Under the pieces are notes generated by a model that did no database searches, was not told where the DNA came from, and worked only from the letters and a program-made list of their open reading frames with translations. Below, one piece after another: positions 27,481 to 37,334 of a stretch of 64,000 nt of DNA; positions within the stretch are counted from its first letter, which is position 1, and each line of letters begins with the position of its first letter. Where the stretch lies: contig JBHGNT010000009.1 in the NCBI GenBank assembly GCA_043228905.1, positions 8,866,001 through 8,930,000 on the forward strand, read 5' to 3'. The stretch comes from Azolla caroliniana (lineage: Eukaryota > Polypodiophyta). A program made the position numbers and the translations under genes.

Positions 27481-27599
27481 ATTACACACATATTACTTGA
27501 GGGGTCTTATCAATACATTTATGATGGGGTGGGGGGAGGTAGAGTGTGTGAAACCACAGACAACGTCATGTGTGTGAGGACATGGATGACCATCTTGGG

Positions 27600-27619
27600 A
27601 ATGAGGCTGCTGATTTCAT

Positions 27620-27654
<35 letters not shown>

Positions 27655-27790
27655 GAAATAAATATGTACCACCATAAGCTTCTTCTAGGTCGTCTTTTGT
27701 TTTGTTTTTTTTTCCTTCCTTACCCGTTTTTTTCTCACTTCTTTTAAATCCCCCCCCCGCCCCCCCCCCTCCCTTTCCACATACATACAT
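27600..27790. repeat. (CT)n tract and polypyrimidine run
   Basis: A (CT)n run lies at 27620-27651. A long T/C-rich segment with C8-C9 homopolymers follows at 27700-27778 and ends in CATACATACATAC. This gives a strand-asymmetric pyrimidine stretch of about 80 bp. Confidence 0.8.
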
Positions 27791-28750
27791 ACTAATCAGT
27801 GGACAAATGGGAAATCAATTCAATGCCCAAAATGTGATCTACTCCCCCATAGTTATGATGATGAACCCTACAAACACACATTAAAACGAGTTCTCATCAC
27901 ATTTTCAAAGATTACCCATATCAATGATGGCATAATTGTAATAATATCCATCTGAGTCATTTGTTGTCATCCCAAGTGTATGTCTAATCGTCTCGCATCT
28001 ACCTATAATGCGTAAAGCTCGAGCCCATGTCCCATGTCCCTTGGGCTTGTTGTTGCTGAATATGGTTGATGTATATGATACACCTTTTGATTACATCCCC
28101 CCACCCTCCTAAGACACTAGCGAGGTTGAACATCATTTCGTACAAAAAAAGCACGTATCATTAGATTTTATGCATCATCTAACGCACATACAACAATGTT
28201 CCTGAGAAAGGTATTGTGGTGATACATTGAGTGCCATTCCCATCCATAAAAGTAACATAGCTTTACGGGATTTCATATCTCAAATAAAGATGTTTTGTCA
28301 TGCCAAATTTACAATCAATGTAGCACCCTAGATACCAAAAATATATCCATGACAAAGTGCTAATTATGACAAATAAGTTAGGGTTGTCAGAGAGTGGCCA
28401 ATCTCTAGCTTGGATGAGATCATGATAAATGGTGAAATATGAAAGACATGTTGTGGATCATTTGTGCAATTTGGTATAATTTGGCAACGACAAACGATGG
28501 ACTTTCAATGATGTAAATCCTCATTAGGGTTTGGACTACGATCATTTGTGTTGAATGGACATAACAAGCCACAAGGGGAAATGATTTGACAAGGCATGCG
28601 AATGTATATGTTTCATCATTACAAATTATATGAAATCCCCTTGATGCAATATAGTGGCACAAATAAAGTTTCATTTATAGGCCTCTAACTTGAAATAATT
28701 CAATCAATGTTGGGTAAGTTAATATTAAAGACTAAGAAACATATATGTAT
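27791..28750. other. AT-rich non-coding DNA
   Basis: Nothing recognisable: no domain, terminal repeat or RNA gene is visible on either strand. Confidence 0.5.
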
Positions 28751-28757
28751 ATATGTA

Positions 28758-28826
<69 letters not shown>
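28751..28826. repeat. (TG)n(AG)n compound microsatellite
   Basis: About eleven TG units are followed directly by about 24 GA units. The tract ends immediately before the first tRNA-like module at 28829, so the microsatellite and the SINE-like cluster abut. Confidence 0.9.
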
Positions 28827-28828
<2 letters not shown>

Positions 28829-29112
28829 AGATGGATGTAGCTTAGTTGGTAAGGTTGTCAATGGAGACGAGATGGTCATGGGTTAAACCTCTACATTCCA
28901 CAATGGCATCTAGTGAAATAAGAGATATCTATAGAGTAATAGAGGTGAGAAAATTAGGTTTCGAACCCAAGAAAATTAAACCCAACTTACCACTAGGGCA
29001 AGCTAATTACAATAAAAAAACAAAGAGAGAGAGAGAGAGAGTGCTGACTTTTGAAACCAAAGCATAGATTCTTAGTCTAAGAATTCACCACTAAGGTAAG
29101 TTAATTAATAAG
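28829..29112. mobile_element. Cluster of three tRNA-like (SINE-type) modules
   Basis: Module 1 (+) has a perfect internal Pol III box A, TAGCTTAGTTGG, at 28838-28849 and a box-B-like GGGTTAAACCT at 28880-28890. Module 2 (-) has TAGCTTGCCCTAGTGG at 28990-29005 and a good box B, GGGTTCGAAACC, at 28957-28968. Module 3 (-) is decayed: box A region 29088-29104, box B region 29049-29062. Spacing and motifs fit tRNA-derived SINEs, which plants have in many families. None folds as an intact tRNA with CCA end. No clear poly-A or poly-T tail or TSD was found. The strand is mixed (one plus, two minus). Confidence 0.55.
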
Positions 29113-29613
29113 AGAGAAAAGAGAGAGATTTACCAACAATACCTTTGTTTGAACTACACATGTTTTGTTGTGCCAATTTAATAGGCAACAAGATTGGTTA
29201 GATATAGCTAGACACCTTCAAACACAATGGCCTTGCGCTAAATTCACACATTCTATTATTATGTATTTATCAGCACTATTTTATATGACAAATGGATTTC
29301 GAAAGACACTTTTTGAGGAGCAAACCAAGTCTTATAATGATTTCAAACACATCAAAACCATTGTTTAGGACTTATATTAAGGTTGAAAATCATAATATTT
29401 AAAATTTCACCATTTAATTTATGTTTATACTCATCTAAATTTATTTAATTGCTTTGGCAAGGGAGTAAGACACTATGATATACGATGTACAAAGACAATG
29501 TCTTCATCGATGTGTTTTAGCATGTAATAACTTGCTATTTATGCTCTAGGAAAATTAACACCATAATAATTTAGCTTGATATACATATACATACATATAC
29601 ATATATGTACATA

Positions 29614-29679
<66 letters not shown>

Positions 29680-32460
29680 AGAATGTTGTGCAAAATATGT
29701 TAGATTGTTACAAGTGATTATGTGCAACGTATTGGCAATTTATCATGTATAAGTCTTGTAGAGATCGACAAAGTCCGTCAATGTCACCATCAATTACATA
29801 ACTACTACTAGGTTATGGAGTGGTGGAGTGCTGACACTATTTATCCTTTAGGGATGGGGACCCAAGGAAGAGTGCAACATAACAACGGTAGCTCGATGGT
29901 AGGTCAACATTCTTGTAATAATTGATTATAACTAATGAAAGGATAATTTCCAGGAAAAAAAAGGTTCGTCAATGTCATCTTACCTGGTTGCAACAACCTA
30001 GCTAGCCTCGAACCCCATCATTGTTAGTGACCCCTACTGAATAAATACCTCATGATCTGATAGAGTTGGATTGAGTACATTTCAAACCCTTGAACACCAT
30101 GGAGAGGAAACACTATCAAGTGAATAACCTTTGCCTCTATGTTGGTGCTTTTGGACACATGGTCCATTTTTGCCATGTCACTATAATTTGGAAATTGTAG
30201 TAAGAGCCATGCATCTAGACATATGCATAACAATCATTGTAGGGGTTCCACTCCAACATTTGGGCCTACTTCAAGCGATCATCAACTATATATAGGTGGA
30301 TAAAAGCTTTGGGGTCCTTCAGATGAGGGCTTAGTTCACTCAAGGTTGACATTGTGTTTCACTAGCATTAACTGGTCTCCCCACAATTGTATTCCACTTG
30401 TAAAGAAATATGTCGATTGAAGAATGTTCACCCTCCTTAAGCACCATCACTCTCCTTTAGAAACTCTCTAAGCATGAGGCCCTTCAAACTTACATCGACA
30501 AGAATCTGGGAAAATATTTTATCCACCATTCTAAGTGTTTTGTTGGGGGCACCTATCTTATTTTTCATGAAGAAAGATGGTTCATCATAAACCTTATGGT
30601 CTTCTACAACCTTTCCCAATTCCAAAGTGACATTGGGATGGATTCTCAAATGCTTCATCACATGACTTACATTACTTCGTTAAGGGGTACGACTTCGTGT
30701 TGGCCATAATAAATCAATTTATCCCTTTTCATAAAGCCATCTCAAGGGATGAAACATAAGATCTTATCCTAGTGAGTTTTCCTACAACACTATACACTAT
30801 TCTAAAAATGGAATGCCATTGTTTCCTCATTATGTCCCTCACGTTGCACCTTTTGGATGAGAATGCTTGTTCTTCCATCCTTTTTCTCTTCTCTCAACCA
30901 TAATCTCATAGTTCTTGCATGCAACTTTCATTAGATCTGTCTTCACATTGTTATTCCAAAAGCCTCATGAAGTGTAAACTTAACGTGGTTATCAAGTATT
31001 CTTCTTCTAGCACTTGCCTCACATCCTTGGTTTTGTAATGTTTTTAGGGCAATTTGTAGGCCAAAACTCCCATTTTCTTCCCTTTTCGTTTACCAATTTG
31101 CCATCTCTTATTCGTTTCTCTTAATCTCCCTTATGTCATGCCTTTTGGTCAAGCTTGCTTGTTCTTCCATCCATTTTTCTTTTCTTTTATAGAAACCTCG
31201 TAGTTTTTGTAGGCAAAATTTACTACACTAGTCTTCTCTTCTACAAGGTCCTCCAATCTAGTTTCTGTTTGGACCCTTTTTTTCAACCTCCGTAGCCTCA
31301 TACCTTTGAAGCTTCCTTTTTTAGGAAGAAAAAGGTAGGCTAGAGCCTAGAATTATGCTTCTTGGGTATCCTTACTTTTTACTCTATTTCTGACTCTAAT
31401 ATTGATTGAGGTAAAGTAATAAATGCCTTGCACATTTAACTTCCTTCATGAGTTTCATTAGAATTCATCAACCATATTTATTATGGATAGGTTCACTAGT
31501 TCCCAATGCAAGTATTTTGTTGCCAACACAATAGACAACATTCTACTAGTCAAAATGCTCCTTGGAAGTCACTATCATCTCTTCTTTTGCAATTTGGGGC
31601 ATCCCACTATATACATTTTTCAATGAACATGATTTTTGGTATGGTGAAAGATGTCCATTTTCTTTTTTTGTAATGTATATTATTAAAGCAAGATGATAAT
31701 ACAACCCTTGCTATCTCCGTTACTCATGGCAAGGTAAACCCTCTCAGGTTTTGTAATACTAGATGACATAAATCTATCTTATATTGGGCATCGTCTTCGT
31801 ACAACATAGTTGCAAAAATTGCCAAGTCAACTTCCCTTTCATCCTATGTAGTTGATGTGTTACCCCATGAAGTCCATTAAAGGAGAACCCATTTCTCATG
31901 GTCCTGTTAAACCACATCCCCCAATACCCAATGTAGTCAAACACAACTTGATATGATAGCGTGGTTAGAGCTTTAGCACCATCAATGAAAACCTACTTAA
32001 AAGGAGACAAAAAACTTCTTGTTACTAATGTCCAAATTTGTCATATACCAGCCAAATGACTATAGCAACCGAGCATGTAATTTACTCCTATTACTTGGGA
32101 GATTTGAAGGTATTTTATCATTCTCTTTAGATCATCAACGATTGTGCCTCTGACGGGTACTTCCACTATTAATTTCCTTCTTGAAATTGGCCTTAAACCC
32201 TAATCCCTAAACCCTAAACCCTTCTCTCACGCAGTGTTGGGGCTATAGCAAGTTGAACTCTTCTCTCTATCAATATCTTAATAGTCTAATGGGACTTGAC
32301 TTCCCATTGACGTTTTCGCGCCATGATGAGAAAATAACCTCTACCAAATTATACGAACTAATTCAAATCTTTGTAAGAACCGGTGTCCATAGGATGATAA
32401 TATTATGTGTAAATAGCTAGTTGAATCTACGAAAAAACATAATACTGAGTAAAATATTTT
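29113..32460. other. AT-rich non-coding DNA with one long (AC)n tract
   Basis: An (AC)n microsatellite of about 28-29 units lies at 29615-29674. Elsewhere only short ORFs occur. A minus-strand ORF of 74 codons at 30437-30661 reads like ordinary protein, but I recognise no family and its extensions are broken. A run of AAACCCTAA-like units lies at about 32190-32221. Confidence 0.5.
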
Positions 32461-32700
32461 AAAGCTAAATACCTATTATCAACACATTTTGCTATGATCA
32501 CTATAAGATATTTTAGCTATTAAAGTTATTACCCATTTTTAAAGCTAAAAGCCTATTATCAACACATTTTGCAATTATCACTATGAGGTGTTTTAGCTAT
32601 TAAAGCTATTACCTACTTTTAAAGCTAAATACCTATTCAAAGCACATTTTTGTTATTATCACTATCATGTATTTTAGCTATTAAAATTATTACCCACTAA
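32461..32700. repeat. 80-bp tandem repeat, three units
   Basis: Units start with AAAGCTAAA at 32461, 32541 and 32621, giving an exact 80-bp period. Each contains CCTATT...CACATTTT and ends in TTTTAGCTATTAAA...TTATTACC. Units differ by a few substitutions. Nothing coding was seen. The array ends about 40 bp before element R. Confidence 0.85.
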
Positions 32701-32741
32701 TGTAGGTGCCTCTTATGCATGGGTGACACTTTGCACTCATG

Positions 32742-33099
32742 TGTCTCAGATAGATAATATGCATAAGACACTAGAAGAAAATCGAATGGATGTGTTGATG
32801 AATTGAAAGACTCTATAACTAGTGTTGTTCACCTTGATCGTAATCTAGGTGAACACATATATTTATACAAGTTACGAGATTGAATATCTCTAATATACCC
32901 GTCTAGAATATACTATAAAATATTTCTAGAATAAAGACTAGAATATTCTGGAATGTAGTATATGCTCGACTAAACAATACTAAACTATTATATACAAATA
33001 CATGCTTATATCAAAATGGTTGTGTATGACATTTTGTTGACGTGAGGTTGCAGGTTCAATACGCACTAACTATATATTTTATATCACTATGTTGTGACA
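32742..33099 (-). repeat. 3' LTR of element R
   Basis: This is a 358-bp copy beginning TGTCTCAGATAG and ending GTGACA on the plus strand. It aligns end to end with 34447-34806. It contains the inverted repeat TGTTCACCT/AGGTGAACA just beyond the TATA box. Confidence 0.88.
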
Positions 33100-33111
33100 T
33101 TATCCTCCCTT

Positions 33112-33684
33112 TTACGACCGCATTTTCAAAAGCGTGGTGTAGGGGTGAGTTGAAAAAGAAAACCGAAGTAGATTGATGAGTGAGCGACCATGAATAGTCC
33201 TCACCAGAAATAGGAACACGAGTGAATGTGGGTGATCATGTGTGGTCCTCACCGAGAAGTGGAGCACCAACAGGCGTGAGAAACCATGTGCTGTCTGCAC
33301 CCGAGATTGGAACACCAACATGCGTGAGTGACCATGTGTGGTCCTCACCAAGAACACAAACACCAATGGGTGTGAGGGACCATGTGTGATCCTCACCGTG
33401 AACAGGAACACCAACGGGCATGAGTGACCATGTGTGGCCCTCACTAGGAATTGGAACACGAACGGATGTGAGCGACCATGTGAGGTCCTCATTGGAGACT
33501 GGAACATCATCGGGTGTGAGAGACCATGTGCGATCATCACGGGGAACTGGAACACAAACGAGCGTGAGTGACCATGTGCAACCCTCAACGGGAATTGGAG
33601 CACGAATGGATGTGAGTGACCATGTGCGGTACTCGCCGGGAATTGGAACACCAACGGGCGTGAGCAACCATGTGCGGTCCTCAC
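33112..33684 (-). CDS. 190-codon repetitive ORF inside element R
   Basis: The ORF lies on the sense strand of element R and is almost wholly made of a 16-residue repeat of the form xxTxHGxSxxxVFxFx, encoded by the 48-bp array. A second minus-strand frame (33236-33667) and a plus-strand frame (33420-33800) are also open, because a 48-bp unit preserves all frames. No known domain is visible. It may be a by-product of the repeat rather than a protein. Confidence 0.3.
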   Translation of the reverse strand: MRTAHGCSRPLVFQFPASTAHGHSHPFVLQFPLRVAHGHSRSFVFQFPVMIAHGLSHPMMFQSPMRTSHGRSHPFVFQFLVRATHGHSCPLVFLFTVRITHGPSHPLVFVFLVRTTHGHSRMLVFQSRVQTAHGFSRLLVLHFSVRTTHDHPHSLVFLFLVRTIHGRSLINLLRFSFSTHPYTTLLKMRS

Positions 33685-33760
33685 TGAGAACTAGAACACC
33701 AACGGGTGTGGGTGACCATGTGTGGTCCTCATTGGGAACTAGAACACCAAAGGGCGAAGG
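33180..33760. repeat. 48-bp minisatellite, twelve units, inside element R
   Basis: The anchor ACCATG (ATCATG once) recurs at 33187, 33235, 33283, 33331, 33379, 33427, 33475, 33523, 33571, 33619, 33667 and 33715: an exact 48-bp spacing twelve times with no indel. Consensus features are GTGAGTGACCATGTG, then GTCCTCAC, then GAACACCAACGGG. Preservation of a multiple-of-three period suggests past selection or recent expansion. Confidence 0.92.
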
Positions 33761-34446
33761 AGTGCAGGCGAAGCGGTCAAATCGACTTCTTCTATCATGA
33801 GAGGGTAAATAGTCAAGGTTGACTCAAAACACGACACAAACGGTAGTGCTAGCGAGAAACCGGCGCGATCCCCACTGGAACAAAAGGTGAGCGAGTGAAA
33901 TCGATCCTTGTCAAAGGGAAGTGGAGCGAAAATTGAACCAAAATGAAAATGGAGTGCAAGAGAGCAATGATTCGATTCCCACCAAGAAAGTGAGCGGTTG
34001 TGACCCCCACCGAAACTGGGAAGGTGAGCAATCGAAATCAATCCTTGCCAAATCGTGATGCAAAATGATACCTATAGATGATGACAATGACAATGAAGGG
34101 AAAAATAATGATGATAATGAAGATCATGAAAAGTAGTGTTGATGATGATGAAGGTTGGGCGAAGTAGCATTTGATGAAGACAACAAGCGGTGATGAAAAT
34201 GATGATGTTGAAGAAAAGGCAACAAAAATGATGATGATGAGGAAGCGTCTCTGGAAAAAATGATTGTGACTATGGTGATGATGGTGTCTCTAGAAGTAAT
34301 GACAACTATGATGGTGATGTCTCTAAAACCAAGGATGTTGATGACTGTAATTCTAGACACAACGACGGTGATGATGGTGTCTCTGGAAGAAAAGATGGAG
34401 GCAATGAAGAAGACGAACGATATTTCCAATTGGAAGGTGAACAAAC

Positions 34447-34806
34447 TGTCACAGATAGATAATATGCACAAGAGACAAGAAGAAATCGAATGGATGAGTT
34501 GATGAATTGAAAGACTCCGTAACTGGTATTGTTCACCTTGATTGTAATCTAGGTGAACACATATATTTATACAAGTTCCGAGATTGAATATCTCTAGAAT
34601 ATACCCATTTAAAATATACCATAGAATATTTCTAGATTATACTAAAAACTAGAATATTCTGGAATGTAGTATATGCTAGAATATACAATATTAAATTATT
34701 ATAAATACATGCTTATATCAAAATTGTTGACCATGACATTTTGTTGACATGAGGTTGCAGGTTCAATACTCACCAACTATGCATTTTATGTCACTATGTC
34801 ATGACA
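34447..34806 (-). repeat. 5' LTR of element R
   Basis: This is a 360-bp copy beginning TGTCACAGATAG and ending CATGACA on the plus strand. On the minus strand it has a TATAAATA box at about 34562-34572. A perfect 9-bp inverted repeat (34530-34538 with 34551-34559) would form a stem-loop near the predicted RNA start. Confidence 0.88.
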
Positions 34807-34862
34807 TCATGCACCCACCTTCCTCATGTATAAAATTTTATCAAGGGGGAAAATATAGATGT

Positions 34863-35410
34863 TGTCGTGAAGATTTCCGACTATGGTGCGAAATCCAGAT
34901 TGAATGGGCATGTCGGCGATGTGCAACATCGGCACATGTATAGTAGGAAAATGTGTATAAAATAAAGGGGAGTATTTATCTCACACTGTAATATCCCTCC
35001 CTCCTTGGGCTATAAAAGGAAGGGAGGGGTCTCTTGTGAAGGGGTTGCCTATTTTCTGTTAGAAGGGTATACCACTTAGATCTAGGGTTTGGTAGTCTCT
35101 CTCTTCTTGGTTAGGGTTTCGGTCGTTCTAGGGTTCTTCTTCACCCTATTCGGTTTAGGGTTTTGTCTAGGGTTTCATTCTTCTTCTTTCCCTATCCGGT
35201 TAGGGTTTGATTTCGCGGTTTTTGCATATAGCCTATATGGCCATGGTTGTAAATCGTTTGATGGCTTCTTAATGTAACTTCTTGGTGTATCTCGTCTCGG
35301 TCTACTACTCTTCCTTGTTAATCTATTCTTCTTTCTCCTAACCCCTTCCTAGTCCAAGACCCCTGTGGTCCCGCCTAAGATCCTAGACGTACCCGCGGAA
35401 TACTATGACA
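34863..35410 (+). mobile_element. T-family LTR-like element, copy T1
   Basis: It begins TGTCGTGAAGATTTCCG and ends CTATGACA. The flanks are ATGT on the left (34859-34862) and ACGT on the right (35411-35414), a likely 4-bp TSD with one transition. It has a TATA box, CTATAAAAGG, near 35012. A leader follows with five TAGGGTTT telobox motifs and one TAGGGTTC at about 35080-35205. A conserved hairpin-like segment, GACCCCTGTGGTCCCG, starts near 35359. It contains no coding domain and looks like a solo LTR or a very small terminal-repeat element. It shares its start, TATA region, leader style and 3' segment with copy T2. Confidence 0.6.
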
Positions 35411-37334
35411 ACGTGAAATACTATCGTAATCAAATAGGCAAAAAATACTATTCTACTCATCTTGAAATTATGAATACAAGCTATTTCGTTTTTCCCCTTT
35501 CTTTGACAAGAAGCCTGATGCTTATTTCCCGAATTCATAACTTTTTTTTCCTTGGCATGCGTATGCTGAGATGAACATCACAACGTGAACCGCACACCCT
35601 CTTCATAATGAACTGATTGAATACTTGATCATGGTCATCTTCTAGGAGGGCCTTACATTATGTTTATCTTTTACATCCACCGCCTTGTCAAGACATTCCC
35701 CATTGTCTCTTTTATTGAACATTTGCTCCATCATCACATCCATAATTAAGGTGAGATCTCTGGGTTGATACAACATTGATGCCAAATCCCCTTGCCTCTC
35801 TTTCATGTTGCATTCGCTAAAGATATCACGAAAATATTTGAGAAGGGTGTCCAAATGTAAGTAGAGCCATAGGGGTGCTCAAATAGAAAAGATGTTTTTG
35901 AAGCAGATTTTTTATAGTTTTCTTGGAAGCGATACATGTTAGTTACCATGAGCAGATGCTCTTGATTCATGTGCTCTTAGAGTGCATGTGTGTGTATTTA
36001 ATTCCTATATGTGCGAACATGCTCATGGATATAACAAAATAAATATTTTACAGTTAAGTGTGAATTTGAAGGTTTATATTGAGTGCTAGTGTTTAATGTG
36101 TAAAATTTGTGTGCATGTATGAATATGCATGTATGAGTGTAAATTTGTATGTGATTGTGTATAAATGTGTAAACTTGAATGTGTTCATATATGTAAATGT
36201 GTGTGTGTGTGTGTATGTTAGCTGGTCGACTACCCAGAGTCGAATGGTCGTAGTCGGAATCGACAATGTGAACAATAGTCGGAAGGTCGAAAGGACAATG
36301 ACAGAATTGGAATATGAAAAGGACGGAAATTAATATAATGAAAAATGTATTTTGCCCAAGTATAAAATATAGTAAGTTAGTTAGGACAGTTTTGTTGTAG
36401 TTCTTGCCGAATAAGGTAAGTGTAATCTCAGATCACCTATAAAAAGGGACCGAGAGCACTGTAATTGTATCAGTCTATTTTGAGTAATATAAGTTGAGTA
36501 GTTAGAGTATCTGATATGTTGACTACACTGTGTTGTAAGTTTTCTAATTGTCTCTATGTCGAATGTTCGAATACGGTCTCTGCTGCACAAGCTATATTAC
36601 ATCTAATAGTTGATCATAAGTATATGATAGTAACTAGTTTTGTATATCGAGTTTGGGCGTAAGACTAGCGTCAATCTATCCATCTCTCCACCACAATCAT
36701 ATTGACCGAATGTTCGACCTATTGTGTCTGTCGGTTACAATGGTCGGCTATTGGCTGTCTGTAGATCAACAATGTGTGTAGTTTTGCATGTGTATATGTA
36801 GTTATGTATGTGGATGTGTAAGTGCAAATATTTGTGCAGAAAGGGGACTTTTTTAGGGGGCAAGGGCGAGGGGGGTCGGGCTTTACAACTTTAGGCATAG
36901 AGAGAATCAAAAGGGTGTGTGAAGAGGATAGGTGACGGAGAAAGCTTAAACAAAAAGGGGAGATGTGAATGTGAGTGAAAAAAGTTGTGGAAGCTTGTAG
37001 ACAGACATAGTTGTTTGAGCTGAACTATTGAGAATCAAACTCACTTCCCTAGTGTGGGAACACACCTTAGTATACTCAAGTGTGTGAACACCCCACCTCC
37101 TAGTATAGTAACGAGTGTGTCATAAAACTTTAAGGTTCTATGACACATATTTAGTAGATAGTTAAGTCTCCACCTCTTTTGCAAGTGGTGGTTGTAGTGA
37201 GAGAACATAGAGAGAAGGTGACTACATAAACACCTTCTTCTCCCTTTTGTAACTGTTGGTTGTCTTATTCTCTTGGGAATATAGTTTTCTGTTTTTTTTG
37301 TATAACTCTATGTTCTATCTCGCTCTCTCTCTCG
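35411..37334. other. Non-coding DNA between T1 and the LINE
   Basis: No gene is supported. A block at about 36216-36700 begins TGTTAGCTGGTCGAC, has CCTATAAAAAGGG near 36438 and many GTCG motifs; it resembles an LTR, but no matching end or TSD was found. (GT)n lies at 36199-36214. A 70-codon minus ORF at 35642-35854 is unrecognised. Confidence 0.4.

Larger units (their letters stand above)
32742..34806 (-). mobile_element. Element R: complete non-autonomous LTR retrotransposon
   Basis: Two direct repeats of 358 and 360 bp (32742-33099 and 34447-34806) start with TGTC and end with GACA. They are flanked by a perfect 5-bp duplication, TCATG (32737-32741 and 34807-34811). On the minus strand a polypurine tract (AAAAGGGAGGATAA, 33100-33113) directly precedes the left LTR and a TATAAATA box lies in the LTRs, so the element reads on the minus strand. 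The 1.35-kb interior has no gag, protease, integrase or RT signature; it holds the 48-bp array and GAT-rich sequence. A primer-binding site matching initiator-Met tRNA is not visible. It is best described as a LARD/TRIM-like, non-autonomous element mobilised in trans. The LTR similarity looks high but was not computed. Confidence 0.88.

Noticed and set aside
27146-27489. Several long ORFs on both strands, rich in Met/Tyr/Cys or His/Ile
   Set aside because: They are translations of the CATA/CATG microsatellite, which lacks stops; no protein family is implied.
30437-30661. 74-codon minus ORF with protein-like composition
   Set aside because: No domain recognised, no splice context, and flanking frames are broken; could be a transposase remnant but that is not supportable.
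33180-33760. CRISPR-like regular array (48-bp period)
   Set aside because: The whole 48-bp unit is repeated; there are no unique spacers, and it sits inside a plant LTR element.
36216-36700. Solo LTR starting TGTTAGCTGG with CCTATAAAAAGGG
   Set aside because: No matching CA end with a target duplication was found, and no second copy is in the window; kept only as a note in the region entry.
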